Positions 17,821 to 28,229 of a stretch of DNA of 46,102 bases are shown piece after piece. Source of the DNA: Actinokineospora spheciospongiae. Lineage in GTDB: Bacteria; Actinomycetota; Actinomycetes; Mycobacteriales; Pseudonocardiaceae. The notes under the pieces were generated by a model. It was not told the DNA's origin, made no database searches, and saw nothing but the letters and a program-made list of their open reading frames with translations. Position numbers and translations under genes: made by a program. Location: the NCBI RefSeq assembly GCF_000564855.1, contig NZ_AYXG01000111.1:1-46102 (forward strand), given 5' to 3'. Each line of letters opens with the position of its first letter. Position 1 is the stretch's first letter.

Positions 17821-18903
<1,083 letters not shown>

Positions 18904-18906
<3 letters not shown>

Positions 18907-18917
18907 GGGGGCACCGT
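18904..18917 (-). promoter_or_regulatory. -10 for ilvE, probably leaderless
   Basis: TACGGT (18917-18912), 5-nt spacer, ATG (18906-18904), with no Shine-Dalgarno. It implies a transcript separate from the upstream permease gene. Confidence 0.45.
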
Positions 18918-18974
18918 ATCCGGTGATCGGCCCGGCAGAGAATCGGTATCCCGACATTCGGGCGTCCGACCACC

Positions 18975-20156
18975 TCAGGTGACCGCCCGCGTTCGGTGCG
19001 CCCACAGCGCGCCGCCACCGAGGAGCAGGACCCCGGCCGCGGTGGCGAGGGCGGGGATGGAGATGTTGACGCCGACGACGACGCTGAGCACGAGGCCGCA
19101 GCAGCCGGTGCGGACCCAGCTCGAGCGGTCGTGGCGCGGCAGCGAGCGGGCGGCGGAGTTGACGAACGCGGCGTGCCCGAGCAGCAGGCACGCGGCCACC
19201 TCGGCCAGCAGCGCGGGTGCCAGTGCGACCGAGGCGCCGACGGCGAGCACCGCGACCGCGAGCGCGTGGTGGCGGGCCGCGCCGGGCAGCTCGCCGTGCT
19301 CGGCCAGGTCGCGGGCGGCGCAGAGGGCACCGTCGAGCAGCGCGCGCACGACCAGCACCGCGCCCAGGGCGAGGCCGAGGGTCAGCAGCGGGTCGAGGAC
19401 CGCCCCGTCGGCGGCGGCCAGGGCGTCGCGCAGCGGGGTCGGCGACAGCGCCGCGCGCGGACCACCGAGCTGGCGCAGCACGACGACCGCCACCCCCAGC
19501 GAGACCAGCAGCGCGGCGAGCACCACCGGCACGGCCGTGCGGGCCGTGCCCGCCCGTTCGAAGCCGAGGAAGCCCAGCGTGAGCAGACCCGCGGCGGACA
19601 GCACCCCCGTCGGGTCGTCGGTGCCCGGGGCGCCCGCGGCGACGGTGACCGCGGCGTCGGCCGGGGCGATGGCCAGCCCGACCACCGCGAACCCGACGAC
19701 GGTGAGCAGCACCACGGCCCAGGCGATCCTGGTCACCGCGGGTGGCACCGCGGGCGGCGCGACCACCAATGCGGTGACCACCACCAGCAGCGCGACCGCC
19801 GCGTACGCCGGGCGGGCGGGCCACAGGTAGGTGCCCGCGGCACCGGCGACAGCCGCAGCGGCGACCACCCGGCCCACGACCGAGAGCAGCCCGGAGAGCC
19901 GCGCGGGGACGAGCCCGAGGCGTTCGCGGACGTGGGCGTCGCGGTCGCCGGTGGGCGACTGGGCCAGCAGGTCGGCGTGCGACACCGCGGTCAGCACGCT
20001 CACCAACCCGGCCAGGCCCAGCGCGGCGAGCGACCACCAGCCCGCGACCGCCGCGGCCGGTCCGACCGCGACCAGCGCCGCGGTGACCACCGCACCCGCC
20101 AGGAGCGGGAGCACCCCGATCCGGGTGCCCACCGGAACGTGTCCGATCGCTGTCAC
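18975..20156 (-). CDS. APC-superfamily permease-like membrane protein
   Basis: A 393-aa polytopic protein with about 11-12 hydrophobic helices. The layout and [10 protein letters not shown] in a mid-protein helix (compare the F-x-G-F-E region of amino acid permeases) suggest an APC-type transporter, but the usual N-terminal G-(S/A)-G-I motif is weak: G-T-R-I-G-V-L-P. Substrate unknown. The start is uncertain: GTG at 20156 ([10 protein letters not shown]) is favoured; a GTG at 20201 would add 15 polar residues. It is divergent from leucyl aminopeptidase and 68 bp upstream of ilvE, so amino acid transport fits the neighbours, by inference only. Confidence 0.7.
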   Translation of the reverse strand: MTAIGHVPVGTRIGVLPLLAGAVVTAALVAVGPAAAVAGWWSLAALGLAGLVSVLTAVSHADLLAQSPTGDRDAHVRERLGLVPARLSGLLSVVGRVVAAAAVAGAAGTYLWPARPAYAAVALLVVVTALVVAPPAVPPAVTRIAWAVVLLTVVGFAVVGLAIAPADAAVTVAAGAPGTDDPTGVLSAAGLLTLGFLGFERAGTARTAVPVVLAALLVSLGVAVVVLRQLGGPRAALSPTPLRDALAAADGAVLDPLLTLGLALGAVLVVRALLDGALCAARDLAEHGELPGAARHHALAVAVLAVGASVALAPALLAEVAACLLLGHAAFVNSAARSLPRHDRSSWVRTGCCGLVLSVVVGVNISIPALATAAGVLLLGGGALWAHRTRAVT

Positions 20157-20204
20157 GGGCGCAACCGTGTCAGATTCGTGGCCGACGCACCATCCGGCCA
20201 CCGG

Positions 20205-20232
20205 TTGAAAGCCATGCCCAACTGGTTAGCAT
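20205..20232 (+). promoter_or_regulatory. Candidate promoter of pepA
   Basis: TTGAAA (20205-20210) and TAGCAT (20227-20232) with a 16-bp spacer, about 100 bp before the pepA start, in the 178-bp gap with the divergent permease gene. Confidence 0.45.
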
Positions 20233-20334
20233 ACGTCACCACCCGGGCCGCAGGACCCGGTCCGACCAGGCTCGGGCGACCCACGAGGCCGTCCGCCGGG
20301 TCAATCCGAAGCCAACCCCCGAGGAGCACCTGAC

Positions 20335-21831
20335 GTGACCGCCCCCAAGCTGGCACTGGCCACCGCACCGGTGACCGAGGCCCCCGTCGACGCGATCGTG
20401 ATCGGCACCGTGCAGCACGGCTCCGGCCTCGCGCTGGCGCCCGGCGCGGAGCAGGTGGACGCGGCGTTCGACGGCGCGCTCACCGAGGTGCTCGGCGCGC
20501 TGGGCGCCACCGGCAAGGCCGACGAGGTCGTCAAGCTGCCCACGCTGGGCAGGCTGCCCGCCACCGTGGTGGTCGCCGCGGGCCTGGGCAAGGCCGCCGC
20601 GGACGGCTCGGTGACCGCCGAGCAGGTGCGCCGGGCCGCCGGTGCCGCCGCCCGCGCCACCGGGTCGAGCAAGCGGGCCGCCACCACGCTGTCCGCCGTC
20701 GACCTCCAGGCCGCGGTGGAGGGCTTCCTGCTGGGCTCCTACACCTTCTCCGCGTACAAGTCCGACGCCACCGAGCGCGAGCTGGCGCGGGTGGAGCTGG
20801 CCGCCCCGGCCGGGGGCACCGCCAAGGAGCACCGGGCCACCCTCAAGGCCGCCACCGCGATCGCCGAGGCCGTCACCACCGCCCGCGACTTCATCAACAC
20901 CCCGCCCAACGACCTGTACCCGGCGTCGTTCGCCGAGCGCGCGGTCGCGCTGGCCAAGGACGCGGGCCTGGAGGTGGAGGTCCTCGACGAGAAGGCGCTG
21001 CGCAAGGGCGGCTTCGGCGGCATCCTCGGCGTCGGCGTGGGCTCCGCCCGCCAGCCTCGGCTGGTGCGGCTGACCTACCGGGGTCCGCGGGCGCGCAAGA
21101 AGGTCGCGCTGGTCGGCAAGGGCATCACCTTCGACACCGGCGGCATCTCGATCAAGCCCGCGGGCGGCATGGAGGCGATGACCTCGGACATGTCCGGCGC
21201 GGCGGCGGTCGTGGCGAGCGTGGTGCTGGCGGCGAAGCTCAAGTACCCGCTGGAGGTCGTGGCCACGGTGCCGATGGCGGAGAACATGCCCTCCGGGGCC
21301 GCCTACCGCCCCGGCGACGTGCTGACCATGTACGGCGGCAAGACCGTCGAGGTCCTCAACACCGACGCCGAGGGCCGCCTGATCCTGGCCGACGCCATGG
21401 TGCGCGCCGCCGAGGACGACCCGGACTACCTGATCGAGACCTCCACGCTGACCGGGGCGCAGGTCGTGGCCCTGGGCAACCGCACCGCGGGCATCATGGG
21501 CTCCGACGAGTTCCGCGACCGCGTCGCCGGGATCGCCCGCGGCACCGGCGAGGGCGGCTGGGCCATGCCGCTGCCCGAGGAGCTGCGCGCCGACCTGGAC
21601 TCCCGGCTGGCCGACCTGACCAACGTCACCGGGCAGCGCTGGGGCGGGATGCTCGCCGCGGGCGTGTTCCTCCGCGAGTTCGTCCCCGAGGACCTGCCGT
21701 GGGCGCACCTCGACGTCGCGGGCCCGGCCTACAACGGCGGCGCCCCCTGGGGCTACACCACCAAGGGCGGCACCGGCCTCCCGGTCCGCACGATCGCGGC
21801 CGTCCTGGCCGACATCGCCGCGAACGGCTGA
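20335..21831 (+). CDS. pepA: Leucyl aminopeptidase (M17 family)
   Basis: A 498-aa cytosolic dizinc aminopeptidase that removes N-terminal residues from peptides. The C-terminal catalytic domain (from about residue 180) has the metal- and substrate-binding blocks [18 protein letters not shown] and N-T-D-A-E-G-R-L (from residue 342). The N-terminal macro-like domain is less conserved, as usual. The GTG at 20335 has GAGGAG upstream. Called pepB in mycobacteria (Rv2213). A strong hairpin follows. Confidence 0.95.
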   Translation: MTAPKLALATAPVTEAPVDAIVIGTVQHGSGLALAPGAEQVDAAFDGALTEVLGALGATGKADEVVKLPTLGRLPATVVVAAGLGKAAADGSVTAEQVRRAAGAAARATGSSKRAATTLSAVDLQAAVEGFLLGSYTFSAYKSDATERELARVELAAPAGGTAKEHRATLKAATAIAEAVTTARDFINTPPNDLYPASFAERAVALAKDAGLEVEVLDEKALRKGGFGGILGVGVGSARQPRLVRLTYRGPRARKKVALVGKGITFDTGGISIKPAGGMEAMTSDMSGAAAVVASVVLAAKLKYPLEVVATVPMAENMPSGAAYRPGDVLTMYGGKTVEVLNTDAEGRLILADAMVRAAEDDPDYLIETSTLTGAQVVALGNRTAGIMGSDEFRDRVAGIARGTGEGGWAMPLPEELRADLDSRLADLTNVTGQRWGGMLAAGVFLREFVPEDLPWAHLDVAGPAYNGGAPWGYTTKGGTGLPVRTIAAVLADIAANG

Positions 21832-21840
21832 CCGCACCCC

Positions 21841-21882
21841 CGACAGCGGCGGCGGATTCCCCGGGAACCGCCGCCGCTGTCG
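21841..21882. terminator. Bidirectional terminator after pepA
   Basis: 15-bp perfect inverted repeat (21841-21855 with 21868-21882), whose 12-nt interior can pair further. It lies between convergent pepA and the gene ending at 21938. Confidence 0.8.
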
Positions 21883-21937
21883 TCGGCCCGACCGCCGCGA
21901 CCGGGTCGGGGCGTGATCAGCGCGGGCCAGGCGGGTG

Positions 21938-22267
21938 CTAGGCCTTGCCCTCGCGCTTCTGCCTGGCGATGTAGTCGCGCATCCGCTGTGGCAGCCCGAC
22001 CCGGTTCACCTCGTACACCGGGATGGACCGCTTCTTGCCGAAGGCGAAGGCCGCGTCCAGGTCGGCGATGCGCCGCCGGGTCCACTCGCCGTCGTGCGCG
22101 ACGAGTACCACGGTCGTGTCCGTCACGTTCGTCTTCGGCTCCACGTACGCCTCGACGCCGGTGCGCGCCGCCGCCCACTCGTCCAGGTGCGAGGTGTCCT
22201 GCTTGCTGGCCGCGCGCAGCACGCCGGGCTTGCCGCGCTTGCGCCGCAGCGAGTCGAAAACCCCCAT
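21938..22267 (-). CDS. Conserved hypothetical protein (109 aa)
   Basis: A basic soluble protein: M-G-V-F-D-S-L-R-R-K-R-G-K-P-G-V at the start, a central strand-rich part (T-D-T-T-V-V-L-V-A-H-D-G-E-W-T-R-R-R), and a C-terminal R-M-R-D-Y-I-A-R-Q-K-R-E-G-K-A. The family seems confined to actinobacteria and is sometimes annotated vaguely as an oxidoreductase; I see no cofactor motif to support that. The ATG at 22267 has an AGAGGAGG ribosome site. The gene is divergent from lpdA (227 bp) and converges on pepA. Confidence 0.75.
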   Translation of the reverse strand: MGVFDSLRRKRGKPGVLRAASKQDTSHLDEWAAARTGVEAYVEPKTNVTDTTVVLVAHDGEWTRRRIADLDAAFAFGKKRSIPVYEVNRVGLPQRMRDYIARQKREGKA

Positions 22268-22493
22268 CTGCCCCTCCTCTTCCCGGCCCCGCCCACGGGG
22301 CCGCGTTCCCAGTGTCCCCCGGTACCGGTCGGTAACCACGGAAGGGACGCAACGGACACCCCGACCACCTCGCAAGCCTGCCTCACGAAGTGACAAGATG
22401 GCGTGTGGTGGCTGCGCCGAACGTGTGATCGCGCGCCGCCCGCCGCACTGGACGCAACATTGACAGAACGCTGTCGCACGTCGAGGAGATCCC

Positions 22494-23864
22494 GTGACTG
22501 ACACCTCCGCTGACCTCGTGATCCTGGGTGGCGGGTCCGGCGGCTACGCCTGCGCGTTCCGCGCGGCCGAGCTAGGACTCTCGGTGATCCTGGTGGAGAA
22601 GGACAAGGTCGGTGGCACCTGCCTGCACCGGGGCTGCATCCCGACCAAGGCGCTGCTGCACGCCGCCGAGGTCGCGGACAACGCCCGCGAGGGCGACCAG
22701 TTCGGGGTGAAGTCCTCCCTCGAGGGCATCGACATGAACGGTGTGAACTCCTACAAGGACTCCATCGTCACCAACCTGCACAAGGGCCTGCAGGGCCTGT
22801 TCAAGGCCAACAAGGTCACCGTGGTCGAGGGCGCGGGCACCTTCGTGGGCCCGAACAAGGTCACCGTCGACGGGCAGACCTACACCGGCAGGAACGTGGT
22901 GCTCGCCACCGGTTCCTACGCCAAGACCCTGCCCGGCCTGGAGATCGGCGGCCGGATCATCACCAGCGACCAGGCCCTGAACCTCGACCACGTGCCGGAG
23001 AAGGTCGTCGTCCTCGGCGGCGGCGTGATCGGCGTGGAGTTCGCCAGCGTGTGGCGCTCCTTCGGCGCCGAGGTCACCATCGTCGAGGCGCTGCCCCGGC
23101 TGGTGCCGCTGGAGGACGAGTGGGCCTCCAAGCAGCTCGAGCGGGCCTTCCGCAAGCGCGGCATCAAGTTCAAGACCGGGGTGAGGTTCACCGGCGCCAC
23201 CCAGAGCGACACCGGCGTCTCGGTGTCGCTGGAGTCCGGCGAGTCGATCGACGCCGACCTGCTGCTGGTCGCGGTCGGCCGCGGCCCCAACAGCGCGGGC
23301 CACGGCTACGAGGAGGCCGGGGTCACCATGGACCGCGGTTTCGTGATCACCGACGAGCGGCTGCGCACGAACCTGCCCGGCGTCTACGCCGTCGGCGACC
23401 TGGTGCCCGGCCTGCAGCTCGCGCACCGCGGCTTCCAGCAGGGCATCTTCATCGCCGAGGACATCGCCGGGCAGAACCCGAAGGTCATCGACGAGGCGGG
23501 CATCCCGAAGGTGACCTACTGCAAGCCGGAGGTCGCCTCGGTCGGCCTGTCCGAGGCGCAGGCCAAGGAGAAGTACGGCTCGGCGGAGACCCTGGTCTAC
23601 GCCCTGTCGGGCAACGGCAAGAGCCAGATCCTCAAGACCTCCGGCGGCGTGAAGCTGGTCAAGGCGCCCGACGGCCCGGTCGTCGGCATCACCCTTGTGG
23701 GTGAGCGCGTGGGCGAGCTGATCGGCGAGGCCCAGCTCATCTACAGCTGGGAGGCCTACCCCGAGGACGTGGCACCGCTGATCCACGCCCACCCCACCCA
23801 GACGGAGGCCCTCGGCGAGGCGTTCCTCGCCCTCGCGGGCAAGCCGCTACACGTGCACGGCTGA
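22494..23864 (+). CDS. lpdA: Dihydrolipoyl dehydrogenase (E3)
   Basis: A 456-aa flavoprotein that reoxidises dihydrolipoamide on E2 using NAD+. The FAD motif G-G-G-S-G-G-Y is at residues 12-18, and the redox disulfide Cys43/Cys48 lies in [13 protein letters not shown]. The NAD domain has [10 protein letters not shown], and the C-terminal H-A-H-P-T-Q-T-E holds the catalytic His-Glu. GTG start at 22494 with GAGGAG upstream. It is 61 bp before the E2 gene and likely co-transcribed with it; the E1 gene aceE lies about 10 kb downstream. Confidence 0.96.
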   Translation: MTDTSADLVILGGGSGGYACAFRAAELGLSVILVEKDKVGGTCLHRGCIPTKALLHAAEVADNAREGDQFGVKSSLEGIDMNGVNSYKDSIVTNLHKGLQGLFKANKVTVVEGAGTFVGPNKVTVDGQTYTGRNVVLATGSYAKTLPGLEIGGRIITSDQALNLDHVPEKVVVLGGGVIGVEFASVWRSFGAEVTIVEALPRLVPLEDEWASKQLERAFRKRGIKFKTGVRFTGATQSDTGVSVSLESGESIDADLLLVAVGRGPNSAGHGYEEAGVTMDRGFVITDERLRTNLPGVYAVGDLVPGLQLAHRGFQQGIFIAEDIAGQNPKVIDEAGIPKVTYCKPEVASVGLSEAQAKEKYGSAETLVYALSGNGKSQILKTSGGVKLVKAPDGPVVGITLVGERVGELIGEAQLIYSWEAYPEDVAPLIHAHPTQTEALGEAFLALAGKPLHVHG

Positions 23865-23925
23865 CCGGAAAGCTCAGCCCACGTCCCGCCAGCCATGCCA
23901 GAAAGCACGAGGAGTCCAGGAAACC

Positions 23926-25743
23926 ATGGCGTTCTCCGTTGAGATGCCGGCGCTCGGAGAGAGCGTCACCGAAGGAACAGTCACCCGCTGGCTCAAGCAG
24001 GAGGGCGACACGGTCGAGGTCGACGAGCCGTTGCTCGAGGTCTCGACCGACAAGGTCGACACCGAGATCCCGTCGCCCGCCGCGGGCGTGCTGACGAAGA
24101 TCCTCGCCCAGGAGGACGAGACGGTCGAGGTCGGCGCCGCGCTGGCCGAGATCGGGGACGCCTCCGAGTCGGGGGGCTCCGACTCCGGCGGTTCCGCCGA
24201 GCAGGCGGCCGAGCCGGAACCCGAGCCCGAGCCCGCGCAGGAGGCGGAGCCCGAGCAGGAGGAGGCCCCCTCGTCTGGCCCGCAGCCGTCGTCGGACGCG
24301 TCGTCCGGGGGCAGCGGCAAGGGCACCCCGGTGACCATGCCCGCGCTGGGCGAGAGTGTCACCGAGGGCACCGTCACCCGCTGGCTCAAGCAGGTCGGCG
24401 ACTCCGTCGAGGTCGACGAGCCGCTGCTGGAGGTGTCCACCGACAAGGTCGACACCGAGATCCCGTCGCCGGTGGCGGGCACGCTGCTGGAGATCAGCGC
24501 GGGCGAGGACGCCACCGTCGAGGTCGGCGGCAGGCTCGCCGTCATCGGCGACGCGGGTGCCGCGCCGCGGTCGGGCGGGGACATCGAGTCGAAGCCCGCG
24601 TCCGGCGGGGACGTGGAGGCCGCTCCCGAGCAGCCGGAGCAGGAGGCCCCGAAGGCCGAGCCGAAGCAGGAGGCTCCCCAGAAGGAAGCCCCCAAGCAGG
24701 AGGCGCCGAAGCAGGCGCCGAAGCAGGACGAGGCCCCCGAGCCCGCGCAGGCCGAGACCAACGGCAGCGCCCCGTACGTGACCCCGCTGGTGCGCAAGCT
24801 GGCCGGTGAGCACGGCGTGGACCTGTCCTCGCTCAAGGGCACCGGCGTCGGCGGTCGCATCCGCAAGCAGGACGTGCTGGCCGCCGCCGAGGCGAAGAAG
24901 GCAGAGAAGGCCAAGCCCGCCGAGCCCGCTCAGCCGCAGCGCCGCCCGGACCTGACCGCCGCCGCCTCGACGGCCTCGACGCCGTTGGCGCCGAGCAAGC
25001 CGGGGTCGGTCGACACCTCGCTGCGCGGCACGACGCAGAAGATGACCCGCCTGCGCCAGACGGTGTCGCGCCGGATGGTGGAGTCGCTGCAGACCGCGGC
25101 GCAGCTCACCCAGGTCGTCGAGGTCGACGTGACCCGGATCGCCAAGCTGCGCTCGCGGGCCAAGGCGGCGTTCGAGGCGCGCGAGGGCGTCAAGCTGACG
25201 TTCCTGCCGTTCTTCGCCAAGGCCACCGTCGAGGCGCTCAAGCAGCACCCGAAGCTCAACGCCTCCATCGACGAGGAGGCCAAGGAGGTGACCTACCACG
25301 GCGCCGAGCACCTGGGCATCGCGGTGGACACCGAGCGCGGCCTGCTCACCCCGGCGATCCACGACGCGGGCGAGCTGAACCTGGCCGGGCTGGCGCACAA
25401 GATCACCGACCTCGCGGACCGGACCAGGGCCAACAAGGTCACCCCGGACGAGCTGTTCGGCGCGACGTTCAACCTGACCAACCTGGGCAGCCAGGGCGCG
25501 CTGTTCGACACCCCGATCATCCAGTTGCCGCAGGTCGGCATCCTGGGGGTCGGCCTGGTCGTCAAGCGCCCGGTCGTGATCACCGACGAGAACGGCGACG
25601 ACACCATCGCCGTTCGCTCGATGGTGTACCTGGCGCTGACCTACGACCACCGCCTGGTCGACGGCGCGGACGCGGGCCGGTTCCTCTCCACGGTGAAGAA
25701 CCGCCTGGAAGAGGGCGCCTTCGAGGCCGACCTGGGTCTCTGA
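23926..25743 (+). CDS. sucB: Dihydrolipoamide acyltransferase E2 (SucB/DlaT type)
   Basis: A 605-aa E2 of 2-oxoacid dehydrogenase complexes. Two near-identical lipoyl domains (about 1-78 and 136-210) carry [10 protein letters not shown] with lipoylated Lys43 and Lys174. A Pro/Ala/Glu/Lys/Gln-rich linker follows, then the E1/E3-binding domain (about 282-318, [11 protein letters not shown]) and the catalytic domain (about 370-605) with H575-R-L-V-D579-G. In actinobacteria this E2 is the DlaT component used with AceE and Lpd. Internal duplication of the lipoyl domain is normal here. It ends 26 bp before a strong hairpin. Confidence 0.95.
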   Translation: MAFSVEMPALGESVTEGTVTRWLKQEGDTVEVDEPLLEVSTDKVDTEIPSPAAGVLTKILAQEDETVEVGAALAEIGDASESGGSDSGGSAEQAAEPEPEPEPAQEAEPEQEEAPSSGPQPSSDASSGGSGKGTPVTMPALGESVTEGTVTRWLKQVGDSVEVDEPLLEVSTDKVDTEIPSPVAGTLLEISAGEDATVEVGGRLAVIGDAGAAPRSGGDIESKPASGGDVEAAPEQPEQEAPKAEPKQEAPQKEAPKQEAPKQAPKQDEAPEPAQAETNGSAPYVTPLVRKLAGEHGVDLSSLKGTGVGGRIRKQDVLAAAEAKKAEKAKPAEPAQPQRRPDLTAAASTASTPLAPSKPGSVDTSLRGTTQKMTRLRQTVSRRMVESLQTAAQLTQVVEVDVTRIAKLRSRAKAAFEAREGVKLTFLPFFAKATVEALKQHPKLNASIDEEAKEVTYHGAEHLGIAVDTERGLLTPAIHDAGELNLAGLAHKITDLADRTRANKVTPDELFGATFNLTNLGSQGALFDTPIIQLPQVGILGVGLVVKRPVVITDENGDDTIAVRSMVYLALTYDHRLVDGADAGRFLSTVKNRLEEGAFEADLGL

Positions 25744-25769
25744 CCGGTTCCTCCGGCCAGAGTGGACAC

Positions 25770-25802
25770 GAGGAGGGCCGCCCCGCCGGGGCGGCCCTCC
25801 TC
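25770..25802 (+). terminator. Terminator after lpdA-sucB
   Basis: 15-bp perfect inverted repeat (25770-25784 with 25788-25802), 3-nt loop. Confidence 0.8.
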
Positions 25803-25872
25803 CGTCATCGCCCGCGGGTAACCGCCGTCACCCGGGCGTGCGCGCCGACCGGATGTTCGGGACGATCACCCC

Positions 25873-26757
25873 ATGCGCGTAGTCGTCGCCGGGTCGTCCG
25901 GCCTCATCGGGACCGCTCTCGTGGCCAAGCTCCGACACGACGGCGACGAGGTGCTGCGACTGGTCCGCCGCGAGCCGCAGGCCCCGGACGAACGCCGCTG
26001 GGACCCGCCGTCGGGCACGCTGCAGGAGGGCACCCTCGACGGCGTCGACGCGGTGGTCAACCTGTGCGGTGCCGGGGTCGCCGACCGCCGCTGGACGCAG
26101 GCGCGCAAGCAGATGCTCCTCGACAGCCGCGTCGAACCGACCGAGGTGCTGGCCGCCGCGGTGGCCGAGGCGGGGGTTCCGGTGCTGCTCAACGGCTCCG
26201 CCGTCGGCTACTACGGCACCATCCCGGCGGGCCCGGCCGACGAGGACGAGCCCGCGGGCCGCGGTTTCCTGGCGGAGCTGTGCGTGCGCTGGGAGGCGGC
26301 GACCGCGGCAGCCTCGGCGGCGGGCGCCCGGGTCGTGCTGGCCCGCACCGCGCAGGTCCTGTCCCCCAGCGGCGGCCTGCTCGGCCCGCTGCGCCCGCTG
26401 TTCTCCCTCGGCCTGGGCGGCAAGCTGGGCAGCGGCAGGCAGTACCTGCCCTGGATTCACCTGGACGACGAGGTCGACGCGCTGGTGTTCCTGCTGCGCG
26501 AGGACATCTCCGGCCCGGTCAACCTGGTGGGCCCGAGCCCGGCGACGAACGCCGAGTTCACCCGCGCGTTCGGCCGCGCCCGCAACCGCCCGGCCCTGTT
26601 CCGGGTGCCGAAGGTGGCGCTGCAGGTCGCGCTGGGCGAGTTCGCCGAGGAGATCCTGCGCAGCCAGCACGTGGTCCCGAGGGTGTTGCAGGACCACGGT
26701 TTCGCGTTCCGCCACGACACCGTCGACGACGCCCTGGCCGCGCTCGAACAGCGGTGA
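25873..26757 (+). CDS. TIGR01777 family NAD-dependent epimerase-like protein
   Basis: A 294-aa extended short-chain dehydrogenase-fold protein. The nucleotide motif G-S-S-G-L-I-G-T-A-L is at the N-terminus, then V-V-N-L-C-G-A-G-V, R-V-E-P-T (usually S-R-V-x-x-T), N-G-S-A-V-G-Y-Y-G and the C-terminal D-U-F-like helix L-G-E-F-A-E-E-I-L-R-S-Q-H-V-V-P. This family (YfcH/Rv2216-like) has no proven substrate. The start ATG lacks an obvious ribosome site. It overlaps the PAP2 gene by 4 bp (GTGA). Position between E2 and lipB is conserved in mycobacteria. Confidence 0.88.
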   Translation: MRVVVAGSSGLIGTALVAKLRHDGDEVLRLVRREPQAPDERRWDPPSGTLQEGTLDGVDAVVNLCGAGVADRRWTQARKQMLLDSRVEPTEVLAAAVAEAGVPVLLNGSAVGYYGTIPAGPADEDEPAGRGFLAELCVRWEAATAAASAAGARVVLARTAQVLSPSGGLLGPLRPLFSLGLGGKLGSGRQYLPWIHLDDEVDALVFLLREDISGPVNLVGPSPATNAEFTRAFGRARNRPALFRVPKVALQVALGEFAEEILRSQHVVPRVLQDHGFAFRHDTVDDALAALEQR

Positions 26758-27389
26758 GGCGGCTGCTCGGCGTCGGCCTGCTGCTGGTCGTCGCCTTCGT
26801 CGCGCTGGGCCTGACCGTGTCCGGTGTCACCCCGGGTGTCGACCGGTTCGTGGCCGAGGCCCTGGGCGGCGGCTTCGCCGGGGACATCGGCGCGGTCGCC
26901 TCGGTGGTCAGCGACGTGTTCGGCCCGGTCCTGCCGGTCGTCCTGGGCGTGGGGCTGCTGGTGCGGGCCGCGGTCGTGCGGACCGCCGACCGCGACCGGT
27001 CCCGCCTGCTGCTCAAGGCGGTGGTGGTATTGGTGCTGTGCAGGCTGGTGTCGTTCGTGAAACCGCTGTTCGCCAGGGCCAGGCCGCGCGAGTACCCGGA
27101 CTTCAGCTTCCCGAGTGGACACGTGACGTCGGTGGCGGCGGTGGCGTTCACCGCCGCCGTGCTGTGCGCCTGGCTGGCCCGCCCCCGGCTGCGCGCCTGC
27201 GTCTTCTGGGGCGGGTTGGCGGTGCTGGTGGCCGCGCTCTGCCGCATCCTGCTGGACGTCCACTGGCTCACCGACACCGTCGGCGCGGTGGTGGGCGTGC
27301 TCGGCGTGGGCCTGCTCGCCTCCGCCGCCCTGGGCCTGCTCCCACCCCCGCCCCCGGCCGGGGAAGCGGGGTCCCGACCGGGACCGTGA
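26754..27389 (+). CDS. PAP2-family membrane phosphatase
   Basis: A 211-aa membrane protein with about five helices and the three lipid-phosphatase motifs: K-P-L-F-A-R-A-R-P (K-x6-R-P), F-P-S-G-H, and C-R-I-L-L-D-V-H-W-L-T-D, matching S-R-x5-H-x3-D except for Cys in place of Ser. Relatives hydrolyse phosphatidic acid, undecaprenyl diphosphate or polyprenyl phosphates; the substrate here is unknown. The GTG at 26754 overlaps the upstream stop, indicating translational coupling with the epimerase-like gene. The tail is Pro-rich (L-P-P-P-P-P). Confidence 0.9.
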   Translation: MRRLLGVGLLLVVAFVALGLTVSGVTPGVDRFVAEALGGGFAGDIGAVASVVSDVFGPVLPVVLGVGLLVRAAVVRTADRDRSRLLLKAVVVLVLCRLVSFVKPLFARARPREYPDFSFPSGHVTSVAAVAFTAAVLCAWLARPRLRACVFWGGLAVLVAALCRILLDVHWLTDTVGAVVGVLGVGLLASAALGLLPPPPPAGEAGSRPGP

Positions 27390-27446
27390 TCGGGTACGGG
27401 CCCGTTCTTCCCACCCCCGCGCGATTCTGGGATCGGAGCACGCCCG

Positions 27447-27473
27447 CTCGTCCGGGACGGACGGCCGGACGAG
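27447..27473. promoter_or_regulatory. Inverted repeat abutting the lipB -10
   Basis: CTCGTCCGG (27447-27455) and CCGGACGAG (27465-27473) form a 9-bp perfect inverted repeat with a 9-nt centre, ending 3 bp before the lipB -10. It could be an operator covering the -35 region or a terminator of the upstream gene; no T-tract is present. Confidence 0.35.
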
Positions 27474-27476
27474 GCG

Positions 27477-27491
27477 TAGTGTCGTCGCGTG
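27477..27491 (+). promoter_or_regulatory. Leaderless -10 for lipB
   Basis: TAGTGT (27477-27482), 6-nt spacer, GTG (27489-27491), no Shine-Dalgarno. Confidence 0.55.
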
Positions 27492-28223
27492 AGCGCTGTT
27501 GAGGTCTCCTGCCGGGCGAGCGCGGACCCGGTCGACGTTCGTCCGATCGGGACGGTGGACTACCTGCGCACCTGGCGGTGGCAGCGGGAACTGGCCACCG
27601 CCCGCGCCGACGACGCGGGCCCGGACACCCTGCTGCTGCTGGAGCACGACCCGGTCTACACCGCGGGCAAGCGGACCACCCCGGAGGAGCGGCCGGACGA
27701 CGGCACCCCGGTGATCGACGTCGACCGCGGCGGCAAGATCACCTGGCACGGGCCGGGGCAACTGGTGGGCTACCCGATCGTCAAGCTGGCCGACCCGGTC
27801 GACGTGGTGCGGTACGTGCGCCGGGTCGAGGAGGCCATGATCGCCGTGTGCGCCCACTTCGGCCTGGCCACCGGCCGCGTCGAGGGCCGCAGCGGCGTGT
27901 GGCTGGCCGCCGACGGCGTGCGCCCGGAGCGCAAGATCTCCGCGGTGGGCATCCGGGTCCAGCGCGGGGTCACCATGCACGGCTTCCAGCTCAACTGCGA
28001 CGCCGACCTGACCCCGTTCGACCACATCGTCCCCTGCGGCATCCGCGACGCCGGGGTGACCTCGCTGACCCTGGAACTGGGCCGCCCGGTCCCGGTCTCC
28101 GAAGTCCTCCCCCTGGCCCGCGATGCCGTCCTGGCCGCCCTGGACGGCACGCTGCCCGTCCGCGACCACTGGCTCGCCCAGGAGCAGCCCGCACTGCCCG
28201 GCGTCACCTTCGCCCTGCGCTGA
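27489..28223 (+). CDS. lipB: Octanoyltransferase LipB
   Basis: A 244-aa enzyme that moves octanoyl from ACP to the lipoyl domains of E2 and GcvH. The substrate pocket motif [16 protein letters not shown] is at residues 81-96. The catalytic dyad is Lys149 (R-K-I-S-A-V-G) and Cys183 (V-P-C-G-I). GTG start at 27489 with a leaderless promoter. LipA, which inserts the sulfurs, lies 2.6 kb downstream, separated by two genes on the opposite strand and one small plus-strand gene. It converges on the next gene with a 6-bp gap and no terminator. Confidence 0.96.
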   Translation: MSAVEVSCRASADPVDVRPIGTVDYLRTWRWQRELATARADDAGPDTLLLLEHDPVYTAGKRTTPEERPDDGTPVIDVDRGGKITWHGPGQLVGYPIVKLADPVDVVRYVRRVEEAMIAVCAHFGLATGRVEGRSGVWLAADGVRPERKISAVGIRVQRGVTMHGFQLNCDADLTPFDHIVPCGIRDAGVTSLTLELGRPVPVSEVLPLARDAVLAALDGTLPVRDHWLAQEQPALPGVTFALR

Positions 28224-28229
28224 CCCGCC

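Noticed and set aside
22460-22493. TTGACA (22460-22465) as lpdA promoter
   Set aside because: No acceptable -10 occurs 16-18 bp downstream, and the ribosome site falls there instead.
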